NCBI GenBank assembly: GCA_027627225.1
Contig: CM051025.1
Coordinates: 73,897,474 to 73,961,473 of the forward strand
DNA: 64,000 bases
Source of the DNA: Congeria kusceri
Taxonomy: Eukaryota > Mollusca > Bivalvia > Myida > Dreissenidae
Direction of reading: 5' to 3'
Shown here: positions 49,144-61,599 of the stretch, piece after piece
How positions within the stretch are numbered: position 1 is the first letter of the stretch
Layout of the letters: each line of letters begins with the position of its first letter
The notes under the pieces: model-generated
What the model was told of the DNA's origin: nothing
The model's database searches: none
What the model saw: the letters and a program-made list of their open reading frames with translations, nothing else
Position numbers and translations under genes: made by a program

Positions 49144-50910
49144 GACAGACAGACAGACAGACAGACAATTTATTTAGACTTATACATATGTACATCGTCT
49201 TAAATACATACAAATTTGAAATAAAGTTATGTCACGTATCAATATATTACAATGAATACAATTTAATTATACAAAAACCAAATTTGCGAAAAAATTCTAA
49301 TTTTCATGGAACTTATAAATTTTAAATAAAGTACTGTCACTTGTCAATATGTTACAATGAAAACAATTTAATTATACAATAACCAATGTTACGAAAAAAA
49401 CAACAACAAAAGTACAATTTTAAAGGCAGTAAAGATAGACAAAATATTTTTGCGGAAAATAAAATAAAAACAAAATAATTATTAAAATAAATATAGCTAT
49501 GGTTTAAAAGTTAGAAAAAGTATATTACATTGCATTATTGTTAATAATTTACTGTGGTATTTATAATAGTATTTCGTATAGTTAAAGCTTCTTTTACATA
49601 TTTACATAAATTAACAATCTCAGATTTACACGTTGATGTCAATAAAATGTGGAACTTAACAACAGATGGCCTGATATAGTAAAAACATTTAATATATTTT
49701 TCTCGGGGTGTACGATAACAAGGACATATACAAGTGAAATGGAATTCATCCTCTGTATCTATTTGGTTACAACATAGGCAATAACGTTCGTTACGAGGGA
49801 TATTGTTACGGGAGTATCTGCCTGTCTGAATTCTCAATGGATGGGCAGACGCTCGTAATCTTACAAAGTAAAAACGTAGGCTCTTGGGTAATAAATCTAA
49901 GTAGTCTTCATATTCGAGAGATGTTTTAAACATTCTATACATGTCTAAAACAGAACTATTAATCATATTACCAAACCATTCTTGTTTAAATGTGTCAATA
50001 ATTCAACATTTGAATTCACATACAAAAGCATGAGTGTTAGAAACATTGGGATTTTCAAATACATAGGAATATCCGTATTGATTTAACAATTTTTTAACAT
50101 CCGCAACCCAATTGTTGTATCCTTTGTTGCATTCATCCACTGCTTGTTTATACACAGTTTGTATAATAATATTTTTACTGTTAATAATTTTAAACCAATA
50201 CTTAACAATTCGTGCATATCTATTTACATATAACGGGTATCTACCTAACTCTCCATATACCGTAGCATTACATGTGTTTATTTTTACATTTAACAACCTT
50301 TTGCAAAATTTTAAATGGATGCGTTCGATCTCTTTAGATTTATTAAATCCCCATATTTCAGAGGCATAACATAAAATGGAGCCAACAAAAGAATCAAACA
50401 ATTGACAAAATAATTTAGGCTTAAGATCATATTGCTTACATTTGTAGAGTAAAGTATTGGTAGCCTTAAGGGCTTTTCCAGCCAAATGCTCTTGGTTTAA
50501 TGTAAAGCTACCAGTGTAATTAATTACAGTGCCGAGATAGTTGAAATTATCGACGACTTCTATTTTTTGACCATTGTAAGTCCATTTCTCATCTTGGCGA
50601 ATTTTACCCCTTTTGCGAAAGACCATTATTTTGGTTTTTGACGTATTCACATTAAGCCCCCAACAATTACAGTATATGTAAAGTTTATCTAATTGGGATT
50701 GTACTTCTTCTGGTGTTTTACCTAAAATGGCCATGTCGTCTGCAAATAGCAACAAAATTAAAATTAGGTCATCTATATTTAAGCCAGACAGTGTGTCATC
50801 TTGTAGAAACAGTTCTAAATCTTCTACAAACAGTGAAAAAAGAATCGGAGACATTACCTCCCCTTGTCTTAGACCAACAGCATAGCTAAAATATAAAATA
50901 GGACAAGATA
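49144..50910 (-). mobile_element. LINE family 2, 5'-truncated copy
   Basis: Runs on the minus strand from mid reverse transcriptase to a 3' tail of GTCT repeats (seen as gacagacagaca at 49144-49167). The ~370 bp 3' UTR contains a ~106 bp direct duplication (two versions of ttacaatgaa...caatttaattatac, near 49220-49430). Protein similarity to the copy at 59672-61568 begins abruptly near 50910, consistent with the 5' truncation typical of target-primed reverse transcription. Confidence 0.88.
49541..49966 (-). pseudogene. LINE family 2 C-terminal Cys/His domain
   Basis: Continues the RT frame after the in-frame TGA; 39 bases separate the stop from this methionine. LDLLPKSLRFYFVRLRASAH is followed by RNERYCLCCNQIDTEDEFHF and a further CxC, a CxxC...H...C pattern typical of LINE ORF2 C termini. 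The sister copy at 60899-61342 has the same order without the stop. Confidence 0.85.
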
Positions 50911-50932
50911 CGTTTTGTTGGAACCAGACCAA
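50003..50932 (-). pseudogene. LINE family 2 RT, motif B onward
   Basis: About 300 codons starting within reverse transcriptase. Motif B region AVGLRQGEVMSPILFSLF is followed by motif C LLLFADDMAIL with both catalytic aspartates, then CNCWGLNVNTSKTKIMVF, the NYLGTVINYTGSF block and GSILCYASEIWGFNKS, then YGELGRYPLYVN. Motif A and everything upstream are missing, so it cannot work. The first ~20 residues from the methionine are probably flanking sequence. The frame ends at a TGA (50005-50003) that interrupts the protein without changing frame. Confidence 0.88.
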
Positions 50933-51230
50933 ACAGCAAAAACAAAAAATCCTATAACTATGGCGGGAGAAGGGCTCCAGTGGTAAAATCGAAACAAAAA
51001 ATTACAATTATAAGTTCAATCAAAAAAAAGTTTTACTTAATATTATATAGTCGTACATAACTGATGAAAAGCTCAATGCAACGGAGTAGTGTTATTCAGA
51101 TGATCGCCTTAAATATAATGGATTCGTAATAGATTTGCATGTTAAATATTCATGCGTTTACATTTTGTCTAAGATGCATAGGATGCGACTAAATTTTAGT
51201 TCGATCTTTTATGGCATTTGGCATATATAG
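50933..51230. other. No gene seen
   Basis: Flank between the LINE truncation point and a fold-back. Nothing was recognised. Confidence 0.4.
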
Positions 51231-51377
51231 GATCTGACACGAGTTGTCATGTTATAACATATTTTATTAAACGAGTTCAGGAATTTGGTTAGTAAGCGAG
51301 CCTTTGGCGAGCTTACTAACGAATTTTCTGGACGAGTTTAATAAAACATGGTATGAAATTACAACGAGTGTCAGATC
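51231..51377. mobile_element. Fold-back element, 147 bp
   Basis: gatctgacacgagttg at the left pairs with caacgagtgtcagatc at the right. Inside, attttattaaacgagttcag pairs with ctggacgagtttaataaaac, and ggttagtaagc pairs with gcttactaac across a small loop. An almost complete hairpin, MITE-like. Confidence 0.75.
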
Positions 51378-51558
51378 TTTCGTATCACATGCTTTTAAAC
51401 GAAATAAAACCCTTCTACTTTTACCAAAACAGTATATAAATCCTCAAAGTTGTTTACTGACGTCACGTAATTTTATGTAATCGACATCATTTCGTCAAAA
51501 TAATGTGATACGATTGGTCAGTCAAAGAATATCTAGCCAATGAAAACGCTCAAAATGT

Positions 51559-51582
51559 TATCTTACACATGTGTAAGATAAA
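51559..51582. repeat. Perfect palindrome
   Basis: ttatcttacaca and tgtgtaagataa form a 24 bp perfect palindrome. It lies between two fold-backs and may belong to one composite element spanning 51231-51970. Confidence 0.7.
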
Positions 51583-51849
51583 AATATTCGCAATGGTTGT
51601 ATTACATGGAAAACATAGTATAGCATGTGATAAATGTTACGTATTAATAACATTTCTTAAGTCTACAAAAAAGCTACCAATGACAACAATGGCATAGGTT
51701 TTGAGAACGTCTTTTTGCTGTTCCAGATCTAGGCCTCTGTCATTTGCACTATTCAATTTAGTATAGCAGAAATTAAGAGCACATACTGACATCAGGAAGA
51801 CAGTCTTTATAAAGCGCCACAATATCAACTTCAGTAGCCGATGGTATAT

Positions 51850-51970
51850 AGAGGATAATGTGTGTTTTCGGTGTGATAACGCGTGATATCGTCAACGAAA
51901 AGGGAGACAATTAATATTTTCCGGTGGCGATATCACGCGTTATAACACCGAAAACAAACACATTCTCTTT
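51850..51970. mobile_element. Fold-back element, 121 bp
   Basis: Left arm agaggataatgtgtgttttc plus ggtgtgataacgcgtgatat pairs with atatcacgcgttataacacc plus gaaaacaaacacattctctt on the right. The arms are about 40 bp with few mismatches. MITE-like, with no target duplication identified. Confidence 0.75.
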
Positions 51971-53467
51971 TTATTTGAATGCTATTTGAATATTCTTGAC
52001 GTTTAAAATTTATTTAGGGGATTTTCAACATGATATTTGCAATCTTACGTCCGCACTAATTTCTCTATAATGCGTAGTAATCGGGATTAGTAATAAACAT
52101 TCCAGCGCCATCTTGGATTACGATCAAATATGCCGTGGATTATATCTAGTTAAGCAACTTAAATCGCATATGTTTTTTTGACTCAAGGCATTATCATGTT
52201 TAAAGTACGACCGTCTACTATGCTACACAGTATATTCATAGACAACGCAGAATCCGTGTTTCTAAATTTATTTAAGTTTAAATACAATTGGATACACGTA
52301 GTCGTTGCATAACGGTCAGCTTTTAAATCAACAAGTTAACACACACTGCTAGCTTTAAATATATTTATGATAAAAGTAGATATTCAAAGTGAAAGTGCAT
52401 TCAGTTCTCCGAAATTCAGTTTTCTAAAAATAGCGTGTGCATAGGTGTTATTATGTGAACAATAGTTAACACAGTCACAACATTCAAACGCACGTGTGTT
52501 TTCGCAAGCAATTTAAGCTGATTAAACTCGTAGATGCGCTTTGGAATGTAAAACAACAAAAGATGTACTGTTAGGAGTGTTCTGAAATTGTATACTTATA
52601 CGTATAAAGTGTTTTTATATTAATTATTCGGACTTCACAACACAATTGGATTAAAAGCCGGTCAAGACTTTGAAGAAAACAAGATGGCGGAGAATTAAAC
52701 GCTGAACTCTACTTTCAAGAACACACATTGGATACTTAAATACTTAAGAGTGGTTAATGGATACAAAAACTTAATACACACAAAACAATATAATTATGTG
52801 CTTAGTGAACACAAGTTATTTCTTAAGGGTACACTGGATTCTTGATATATTTTGGAATTGGAGAACGGGCAATACAATAATTATGTAAACAAAGGGAGAC
52901 TATTGTTCATAGCAACAGTAAACAACAAGGGCAAGTATAATATGCTGGGATGCATAAAGTGCAAAGGAAAAAATAAATACTTGGGATGCTAAAATTAAAT
53001 TTGGACCAAGATGACGAGCTCCAATGCCTTGAAGGTAAAACTTGTACCCGCAAGGCATTGTCTGTTCTAGTCTCCTTGGCTCAATACGACTGAGGAAAAT
53101 CCAAGAGAAAATAAGCGGAAAGACACTTCAATATATCAGAGAGGTATTCTTAACATTGGGTGTTATTAATCTTCACCACTTTGCTGTTTTGGTAATTATG
53201 TATGATAAATGGTGACAACAACTACAATTAAATATTGTTCAAATCAAATAAAATTTAAAAAAAGTAGTCCATCACTGTGAGTGATAAAGGGATATATATC
53301 ACTGATATTTTTCTATAATTCACTACTTAGCATTAAATAAATTGTTATATTCAACATGACATTAAGATTTGTAAAATTTTAAAGATGTCGTATATTTGGA
53401 TAAACGTCTTAGTTCTGGAACAACAAAGAAGCTACTATGAAAACAATATTTAAATAGACGAGTTTCT
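51971..53467. other. No gene; one hairpin
   Basis: AT-rich DNA. A 10 bp perfect stem (caatgccttg / caaggcattg, 53022-53060) is the only structure noted. aagatggcgg at 52681 resembles a YY1 site, but no gene start could be tied to it. Confidence 0.45.
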
Positions 53468-54829
53468 CATTCCCATTTTTAGCAATTATCACGACACAAT
53501 AAATTATCGGCGAATCGAAAACGAGGCCCGCGATGTATTGATAATGGTTAATACTGGTTGCATATCTGTCATTTACAGTTAATAACTTTTAAAATGTTAT
53601 AAATATTCACTTAGTTTACTTCTTAATAAATAGAAATGGCATGGTACATAATATACTTATGATATAGAGTGATAAGAGAGTGTCAGTTAAATTAGTATAT
53701 TGTTGTTGGGGAAAAAATGCAATTTAGACTTAGTTACTTTCTCTGAGACTTATTGTTAAAAGCTGGTTTTATCAAATATAAGATCATAATCTTGTTCAAA
53801 CACATGACCATTATTATGCAACCAGAACGTGTATATAGGTCCTAATTTTCAAAAGAACATGTAGCACAATTACGTAATCAAAGTGCATACCCATTAGTGC
53901 AGTCATACACGGGTCATTGTCACGGCAGCTATGCCAATGACTTCATGAATTTTCTTGATAACAAGTGAAATAAGTTATCATCTAAAATATTTATAAAAAA
54001 TCCTTAATTTAAGAATTTTTTTTAATTTTATTCGCAATTAACGTGATCATTTGCTTGAACTCATGATAGTTTATAAATGGAATGTACATGTGTTTGTTCA
54101 AAAAGTTTGAAGACATATAACGATAATTAACACTGCTTTTTAATGTTTTGATATTAAATAATGATGTTTTATTTCTCAGTAATTTTTTTTCTATCATAAG
54201 AGAGTACAAAGAAAAAAACGTCTTTGATCAATTATGGTTAACTCTGTAGAATTCTTCACTTAAGGGAATAAAAAAGAATATCACTTTCTTGCTCATACTG
54301 CACAATAATAATAATAATAATAATTATTATTATTATTATTATAATAAATTAATATTTACTTGTCAAGCTGTTATATAATTACCCCAGCCGACACTAAATC
54401 CGGAATCAACGAATAGCTTCTGTTAAATAAATATTAATTAATGAATTAATATTTAATTATGTAAACTGCATTTAATTCAGCTATTATAGCCTTATTTCAA
54501 TCATTAAAATTCAGATCTGAATATGAAGTAACATAATCATGATGTCAAATATAGTTTCGTTATCAGATTTGGTTATAAATGCTGTGATTGTTACATTATT
54601 TGCATTATAATTGAAGTATTTGAAACATCTCCACGTATACATAATTTAGTGAATAAACCAGAGACAAATTTAATGAAAAAAAATAAATATATTTTATAAG
54701 TTTATTCGACATTTTCTCCACAGAGCAATATTTTCCTTTATCGACAATTACCGCCAATACATCGTAAGCCTCGTTTTCGATTCGCTTTATCAAGGGGGAC
54801 ATCTCCTACAGTACTCGATAACGGGAATG
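53468..54829. mobile_element. Non-autonomous TIR element, ~1.36 kb
   Basis: The ends are imperfect inverted repeats of ~85 bp. Both outer edges read cattccc / gggaatg. The inner cores match exactly over gcgaatcgaaaacgaggc (18 bp) and again over cgatgtattg, at 53510-53540 and 54755-54785. The interior is AT-rich, contains an AAT/ATT microsatellite and shows no transposase. The superfamily is undetermined. Confidence 0.6.
54303..54347. repeat. (AAT)n/(ATT)n palindromic microsatellite
   Basis: About seven AAT units pass directly into about six ATT units, so the run is self-complementary and hairpin-prone. Confidence 0.9.
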
Positions 54830-55442
54830 TAAAAAGGGTCTATTAGACAATGAAACATTAAACATTTCAAAGACTAATAACAAAAACTCAAACAAAATAC
54901 TACCGCAAGACACATGAAAATTGTTGAATTATTAAACAACACATAATCCTTTTTTCGCTATAATAGCAATGGACATTCAAGTCAATTCTTTGATACATTG
55001 CCACGGACATGCTGTCAATAAATCGGTCTTTCTGAATTAACAATACCAGACATCCGATTGTGGTAGTTGGAATTATGCAGCGATCCGATTTCCTCACGCT
55101 AAAAGTGTCAGTTCACCAACCCAGCCGGAAATAATGTATCACTTACGCAAGTGTCAAGATGCCATAACAGGATTCCTGAGACATTAAATAATATAATTGC
55201 GATTGCCATTAACGATAAGAGAACACTTGCGTCTGTATTTTAAATGATGTCAGTTTTAATAAATCTATTGGTTATCATGCAACAACATAGAAGACATCCA
55301 CATTTCTCAAAAAACATATGTTAACGTATTATATAAAATATTTCATTAACCGTGACTAACGGACATAAATCCATACGATTCTGAAATCAGCTAACGCACG
55401 ACGAAATATTAACATCACGTTTTGTATATTTGTTTGTGTTTA
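54830..55442. other. No gene seen
   Basis: Nothing was recognised between the two DNA transposons. Confidence 0.4.
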
Positions 55443-56444
55443 TACGAGGGCTGTACGGAAAGTCTGTTCACAACCTAATTTATTGACAATCTCTGTGCTA
55501 TAATTTATTTATTTATTTATTTTCTTAAACAACAATATAGTTTTACTTAACGCATTAAACATAGTGCTTAAGCATTGATAAATAGAAAACTTATTTTGGT
55601 TTGAGTGTATACGCATTCACATCTACGGAGCAGTTTTATGAATTAGTTGACGTCAACATAACATTGGGAGATCATTTACATTGGTATGCATACCAAAACC
55701 TCTAGACGTATGAAGTATTCCCCATCAAATGAAACGTATTTCTTAAATCATTCCACCCATTCCATGTACATGTTCTGTACCATGTTTTGTCTTATGCACT
55801 AGAAGTGTATCAAACCACCCTTCACTAATCAAATCATCATAAGAGTTATCCCTAGGATCTGACCTAAGGTGAACCATTCCTACGTTTTTCTGATGTATTG
55901 GTCTCCTAATCTTTACATTGTCTGTGGAATTTGTATATTTGTGACTGACCACAATCAATGTCATTTATTATTTGGTTTACATATGTAAATGGTTTGACTG
56001 GAGTCATTTTGTGAACACAGAAATGACTGGGTGCCCAAAGCAGCTCAGTACACTTGTCTGACGTCACGTTTTTTCTGACACCACTTCAACGTTTTTTGAT
56101 TGAAAAAAATAAACGAGTTGAGCAAAACATTTGCAATTTTAATATCTCATCAATGTATTATTACTGATAGCGTCAAATCAATTTGGTAAAATCTCTTGTT
56201 AGTTTAAGTTTACAATTCAACTGCATATGACAAAGGCTAATAAAAAAATTAAAGTGCTCCGTACATGAAAACCTACTGTTGCTATGGTGATTTAATTTAC
56301 ATTTCCTTACAAGACATGGTTTTAGTTGCATAATATTCTGATTAAGTATTGATCAAAGTACAAGTCTCACAGAATTCATCTAAATTAGTTTATGTTTATA
56401 ATATTATCAGACCATGTGAATGAACTTTCCGGACAGCCCTTGTA
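55443..56444 (-). mobile_element. Mariner-like element, internally decayed, ~1.0 kb
   Basis: TA dinucleotides flank inverted ends. The left end reads cgagggctgtacggaaagt and the right end, reverse-complemented, reads caagggctgtccggaaagt, with similarity continuing to gttcac. The TA target and this TIR style fit Tc1/mariner. It is shorter than a full mariner (about 1.3 kb) and has no intact transposase. Confidence 0.65.
55690..55964 (-). pseudogene. Mariner-like transposase remnant (tentative)
   Basis: Inside the element, minus-strand frames are interrupted. One gives 73 codons with LISEGWFDTLLVHKTKHG. The overlapping frame just downstream reads EWVE, a stop, then FKKYVSFDGEYF, resembling the W-x-x-Y-x-x-x-x-G-x-Y-F pattern near the C terminus of mariner transposases. 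The DDD/E catalytic region is not recognisable. Assignment relies mainly on the element's TIRs. Confidence 0.35.
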
Positions 56445-59400
56445 TCGTGAATGTATGTTAATATACCGGGATTTTATCCATAGTAATCACTACGTATGAA
56501 AAATAAATTATAGATGACATATATTAGAAATCACTTAAACGATGCTAAATAATCTCTAAGAAATGTATCTGTTTTATTGATACAAGCAGAGGAGGACCAC
56601 TGTAACAGTGTCTGCGATCTTTGATTCGGTTACATTACACGTAATATGAAATACAAGTACCCGGAGTTGGATATATATTATTTAAATGCCCGACGGTACT
56701 CTTATGCGCCTCTTGACCTTATGTGAAATAGTTTTGTATTGTGTTCCGCAGATGGCGTCTGAATTAAATGTTTCCAGACGTGTGTGAATTATATCAATAC
56801 GAAGTAGTCTACTGATAATATGATTTTATGAAACCAAAATAAGTTATATGTCTAGTTAAGAACAAGAAATGTCTTTAAAAAAGACAATCGGCGTTGACAT
56901 TAATATTGAGATATGATTTTTACCCTAAACATAATACAAGAGGGCCCAGATGATCGGTTACATGGCTTCTCGGACCCCAGATTTTTCGGTCCCAACCTAT
57001 ATAAGAAGACTTCTCGGACTCCAGCTATTTCGGACACCATACGAAAACTCGGATCCCCAAATTAATTTGTGATTCTTTCAATAATTATTAATATTTGTAC
57101 CGTGAATAAACCGATCATACCGCCCCATGTTTTCACCAGTGATACATGAATAACCTAAATAATTTACGTTAACATCATTATTATATAAATTTGTCAGCCG
57201 AATATAACACATTAACAATGTACGAAAATAATTGTGGGAATGATTGAAAAGTGTTTAGTGTCAGACGCGTATAGTTATTCTTGAGTAATATGCCCTACCT
57301 TCATCTTCGAAGTTATCTATGCATAATACATACACATTTCAAAGTCAATTAATCATTTATACTGCTTATCCTCGGGAAAAGCAATCTTCAGAAAACATTC
57401 AGCCTATTTGAAATAATGATGACTTCCATTTTTTATAACACACATATTACAGTAGACTATGGAGATTTAAAATAATATTTGGTAGGAATATGATGTATCA
57501 AGGGTTTCTGTGTATAAATGGCATTGCAAATAATGTATTAATGCTACACAAATGAAGTAAAAGTAGCATGAATATCATTTCGACGTATTCCGGGCGAGAC
57601 TTATTTCACAACATGTTATTTATTGAAATGTATCTTTTTATACATTGATTAACATCTACTGGAGAAGTTGATAGAAATGTACAATTCTTATTGTTTCTTT
57701 ATAGAACACAACGCAATTCAATTTCAAATTAACATGCACAGTATGTTTATAAACATAAAGTCCCCATTTATTGAAATATTCGCTCTTATGTTTCTCTGTA
57801 CGCTAATTGATCAGCAGCTCCACGCGCGCTATTTTTAGAATGATCGCGTGTTGAGCTCGCTATCTAGAATCGATTGTTATTAACAGAGCGGGCCGCTAGG
57901 CTAGACAAAATAGTGGATTAATTCTGGGAATTAATATAATATTCTATTCATGACATACAATAAGAAAATACGTTCATACTTATGCTCAGTTCTAGAGTAT
58001 ATGTTGAAGGTATGTTTATAACTTCATTTTAACCGCTTATGTAAACAATTATGTAAATTTTTAATCCCCAAAAGTATGCAACAGTTATTGGTATATGTTA
58101 AACCATTGTTTGAAGTTTGCATTCCCTAGAATTAGAAAATTTGCATTCAATTTTCCCGCTGCATAATTATCGCAAGAAAATCTGGGTCAAAAGTGATCTT
58201 AGACAGCTACGCCGAAAAAGAAGACATTTATACGAATTCAACAACCGCGTAGTCACTGTAAAATATCTGTATTAAAGGGGAATCATTTAATTTGTTCAGT
58301 CAATCATTCCGTTATGAATAAGCTTAGGGTTTAAAATATTTTCTAACGTGTACTACATCAGTATGTGTCCAGTTGTATAAGTGTAAATGAGTAATAAACG
58401 TGTTTTTATAAGAAAATGGGACACTTAAACATTAATACGTCGATATATTAAAACTATAAACAAGATTGCGATTATACATTTGCAATGGTATTTATACATA
58501 CACACAATGCATAGTTGTGTTTCTGTTAATAAAAATTGTATATACTCGGGAATGTACAAGACATGTTGACCATGTTTTGGGTTTGTATATTGTTGCCAAT
58601 AATCAGTACTGTGTAACCCTGGTTTCTCTAGGAATCAGTTTATTCCACCATCTGATTTCAGCGTAACAAAACGCCCCAGTTCATCAATCCAGACAAAAAC
58701 AAAATTTCTCTTGCGCAAATTTAATGTCAGATCAAGAGACGCATCATGGTAATAGACATGTTTTGATTGCTACTTATAATACAAAATTACATCTTTTTAA
58801 TACTAACATGCATATTTTGAAGCAGTTTCAGTGTAAACACAATATGTAATAACGACATTTCTTAGTAAACAAAATGAACACTATGTATTAGCTATACAAT
58901 ACACTTACTGGCTTATACATGAATTTTGACATATATCTTTTTATATAGCTATACAAAGCACTAATCAGAAAAAAAAAGTGTTTTTCCTGACATTTCAGTT
59001 GACGTTCGCTCCTGTAATGCTCTGATAAATTAGGATCACAACTGATCTGATCTGAAGACAGACATCTGCACTAATACCATCTTTTAGATTGACACAATTA
59101 AACAGACGGTATTCTTTCTAACGTTTCATTGAATGGATGTATTACTCGAAACAGAGTAATGTTGAAAATGTGTTGTATTGTATTTTAGGAATTCCAAACG
59201 GCACGTCCGTATGTCATTTTGAGTTGTGCATATTTTGTTCAATGTCACTGTAGCGAAAAACATGAACTATAATGTTATTTTCCTTTCGGTCTTTCGCACG
59301 TGTTTTAATAAATTAAACAATATTATCTTATTCACATTTCTAACAATCATATTTATTAGATCTTAGTTCATTAAGTATTTGATATAAACATTTTACTATG

Positions 59401-59671
59401 TTGTTATCTTAAAGTTCATTCATATTATGAAAGGATTGAAATCAGATGTTCGTGTATGTGTTTTTATGTAAGTGCATATATAGAATGACTTTCACATCGG
59501 ATTTAATGCATTTTGGGAAATAAGCAGGGCACCATATTGGTTTGATAACATTGCTATGAATTTTAGTAATACAATACGGTGGTGTACACACATATTCTTC
59601 AGAAAGGGGAAATGGAATCCAGTCATGATAGCAAGATTTGAAGATTGATGAAACGGACTAGATAAAATGCG
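56445..59671. other. No gene; small degenerate repeat
   Basis: 3.2 kb of AT-rich DNA. 56943-57055 has a few diverged repeats of a ctcggac(c/t)ccag...tttcgg phrase. The minus-strand frame at 59623-59805 is only the shadow of the LINE that follows. No gene was found. Confidence 0.45.
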
Positions 59672-61342
59672 TTAAGTTGTTTATCTAAGCTATTTACTTC
59701 AGTTATTAATAATAGATTAGAAACGTTTTGTAATAATTTTAACATCATTTCGGATGCCCAATTCGGATTTAGAAAAGGGCGCTCAACAATTGACGCAATA
59801 TACATCCTTATGTCCTTAGTTCAAAAATATGTTAACGAAAATAAAAGATTATATGTCATTTACGTTGATATGATGAAATGTTTTGATACTGTATATAGAA
59901 ATGCATTGTGGCCAAAAATGTTCAAATGTGGCATTGAAGGTAAATGATTAAGAATAATAACAAATATGTACCAAAATGTTAAGTCATGTGTTAAGCATTG
60001 TTCATCATATTCAGAATATTTTAAGTATGCTGTAGGTCTACGCCAAGGCGAAGTTATATCCCCATTGTTATTTTCGTTATTTATAGAGGATTTAGAACTA
60101 TTTTTGCAGAATGAGGCTACTTCCGGTTTAAGTAGTGATGATATGGTACTGATATTGTTACTATTTGCCGACGATATGGCAATCATAAGTAAATCTCCAG
60201 AAGAAGTGCAAAACCATTTAAATCTTTTATCTAATTATTGTAATTGTTGGGGATTACAGGTAAATACTAATAAAACTAAAATAATGGTGTTCCGCAAACG
60301 AGGAAGACTATTGCCATCTGAAAAATGGACATATGACGGTCAGCAAATTGAAGTAGTAAACGATTTTAACTATTGGGAACTGTTTTTAATTATACTGGAA
60401 ATTTTATGTGGTAAAGCATTAAAAGCAATGAATATTTTATTTAACAAATGTAAAGAGTTTGACCTTAAGCCCAAAACACAATGCCAACTGTTCGATGCTT
60501 TTGTTGGGTCTATTCTGAATTACGCATGCGAGGTATGGGGTAATACAAAGTCAAAAGAATTGGAAAGGGTGCACTTAAAGTTCTGTAAACGACTATTAAA
60601 CGTTAAACAAAATGTTTGTAATGCTACAGTCTATGGCGAATTAGGTAGATACCCACTTTTTGTTAATCGATACGTAAGGATTGTTAAATACCGGTTTAAA
60701 ATTACCCAAACTGAAAATATTATTATAAAATCCATATATTTGCAAGCTTTACACGATTGCCACAACGGACGTTCAAACTGGGTTTTAAATCTTAAAAAGC
60801 TCTTAGACAATTACGGTTTGTCTTACGTGTTTAATAATCCAAGCTCTGTTGATGTTAATACATTTATAACGCACTTTAAAAATGTCGTAATTGATACATA
60901 TAAACAAGAGTGGTTTAGATCTGTTGTTAATAGTTCTGTTTTAGATATGTATCGTGTATTTAAGCCTATTTTCAATTATGAATACTATTTAGATTTGCTA
61001 CCTAAAAAACTAAGACATTATGTCACAAAGCTTAGAACTTCGGCTCTGCCACTGAGAATTCAAACTGGAAGATATGCTGGTCAGCATATCCCAAGAAACG
61101 AACGCTATTGTCTTTGTTGCAATGAATTAGATGTGGAAGATGAGTTTCACTTTGTCTGTAAATGTTCTTCATACTATGTTCTTAGGCGAAACTATTTAAA
61201 GCAATGTTATTACAATAGACCTTCTGTTTACAAATTCCACCAATTGTTAAATACAACTAATACATGCGAACTTATTAAGTTAGCAAAATTTGTAAAAGAA
61301 GCACTAATTATAAGAAATAATTGTCTTAATGTTGTGACATAA
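59672..61342 (+). pseudogene. LINE family 2 RT and Cys/His domain
   Basis: A near-continuous reading frame with one TGA at 59945-59947. Before it are FGFRKGRSTIDAIYILMSLV and the motif A region YVIYVDMMKCFDTVYRNALW. After it are VGLRQGEVISPLLFSLF, motif C LLLFADDMAII, CNCWGLQVNTNKTKIMVF, YGELGRYPLFVN and the C-terminal RNERYCLCCNELDVEDEFHF. Near 60373-60410, where the sister copy reads NYLGTVINYTGSF, this copy has NYWELFLIILEI: a one-base loss followed by a second deletion that restores the frame. The 458-residue open frame from 59966 thus has a scrambled, shortened segment. It lacks its N-terminal half and endonuclease. Confidence 0.9.
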
Positions 61343-61568
61343 CTATAAGTAGTTATCTCCCATAGAAATTACGAATGTACATTATACTTATTTATATTAA
61401 GCTTTTACCAAAAAATATATATGTACATGACTGTTAATTTGATTGTATTTGTTATTATTGTATTCATTATAACGTGACCAAATGTATGTATGTAAAACAT
61501 TTTAGTGTTTAGACGATGTACACTGTACAAGTCTTAATAAATATTTGTCTTGTCTTGTCTTGTCTTGT
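59672..61568 (+). mobile_element. LINE family 2, 5'-truncated copy
   Basis: Same family as 49144-50910 but opposite in orientation and longer, beginning abruptly within the early reverse transcriptase blocks (LSCLSKLFTSVINNRL). The 3' UTR ends gacgatgtacactgtacaag, then taataaat and a TTGTC repeat tail. The shared 3' end but different tail unit (five bases here, four in the other copy) marks separate insertions. Confidence 0.9.
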
Positions 61569-61599
61569 TAAGCTTTGTAGGAATATATTTTTCACAAAT

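Noticed and set aside
52681..52690. aagatggcgg as a promoter YY1 site
   Set aside because: A lone 10-base match with no adjacent gene start; likely chance.
57885..57900. gagcgggccgctag as vector or linker contamination
   Set aside because: It is not an exact NotI site, and the flanks continue as normal AT-rich genomic sequence.
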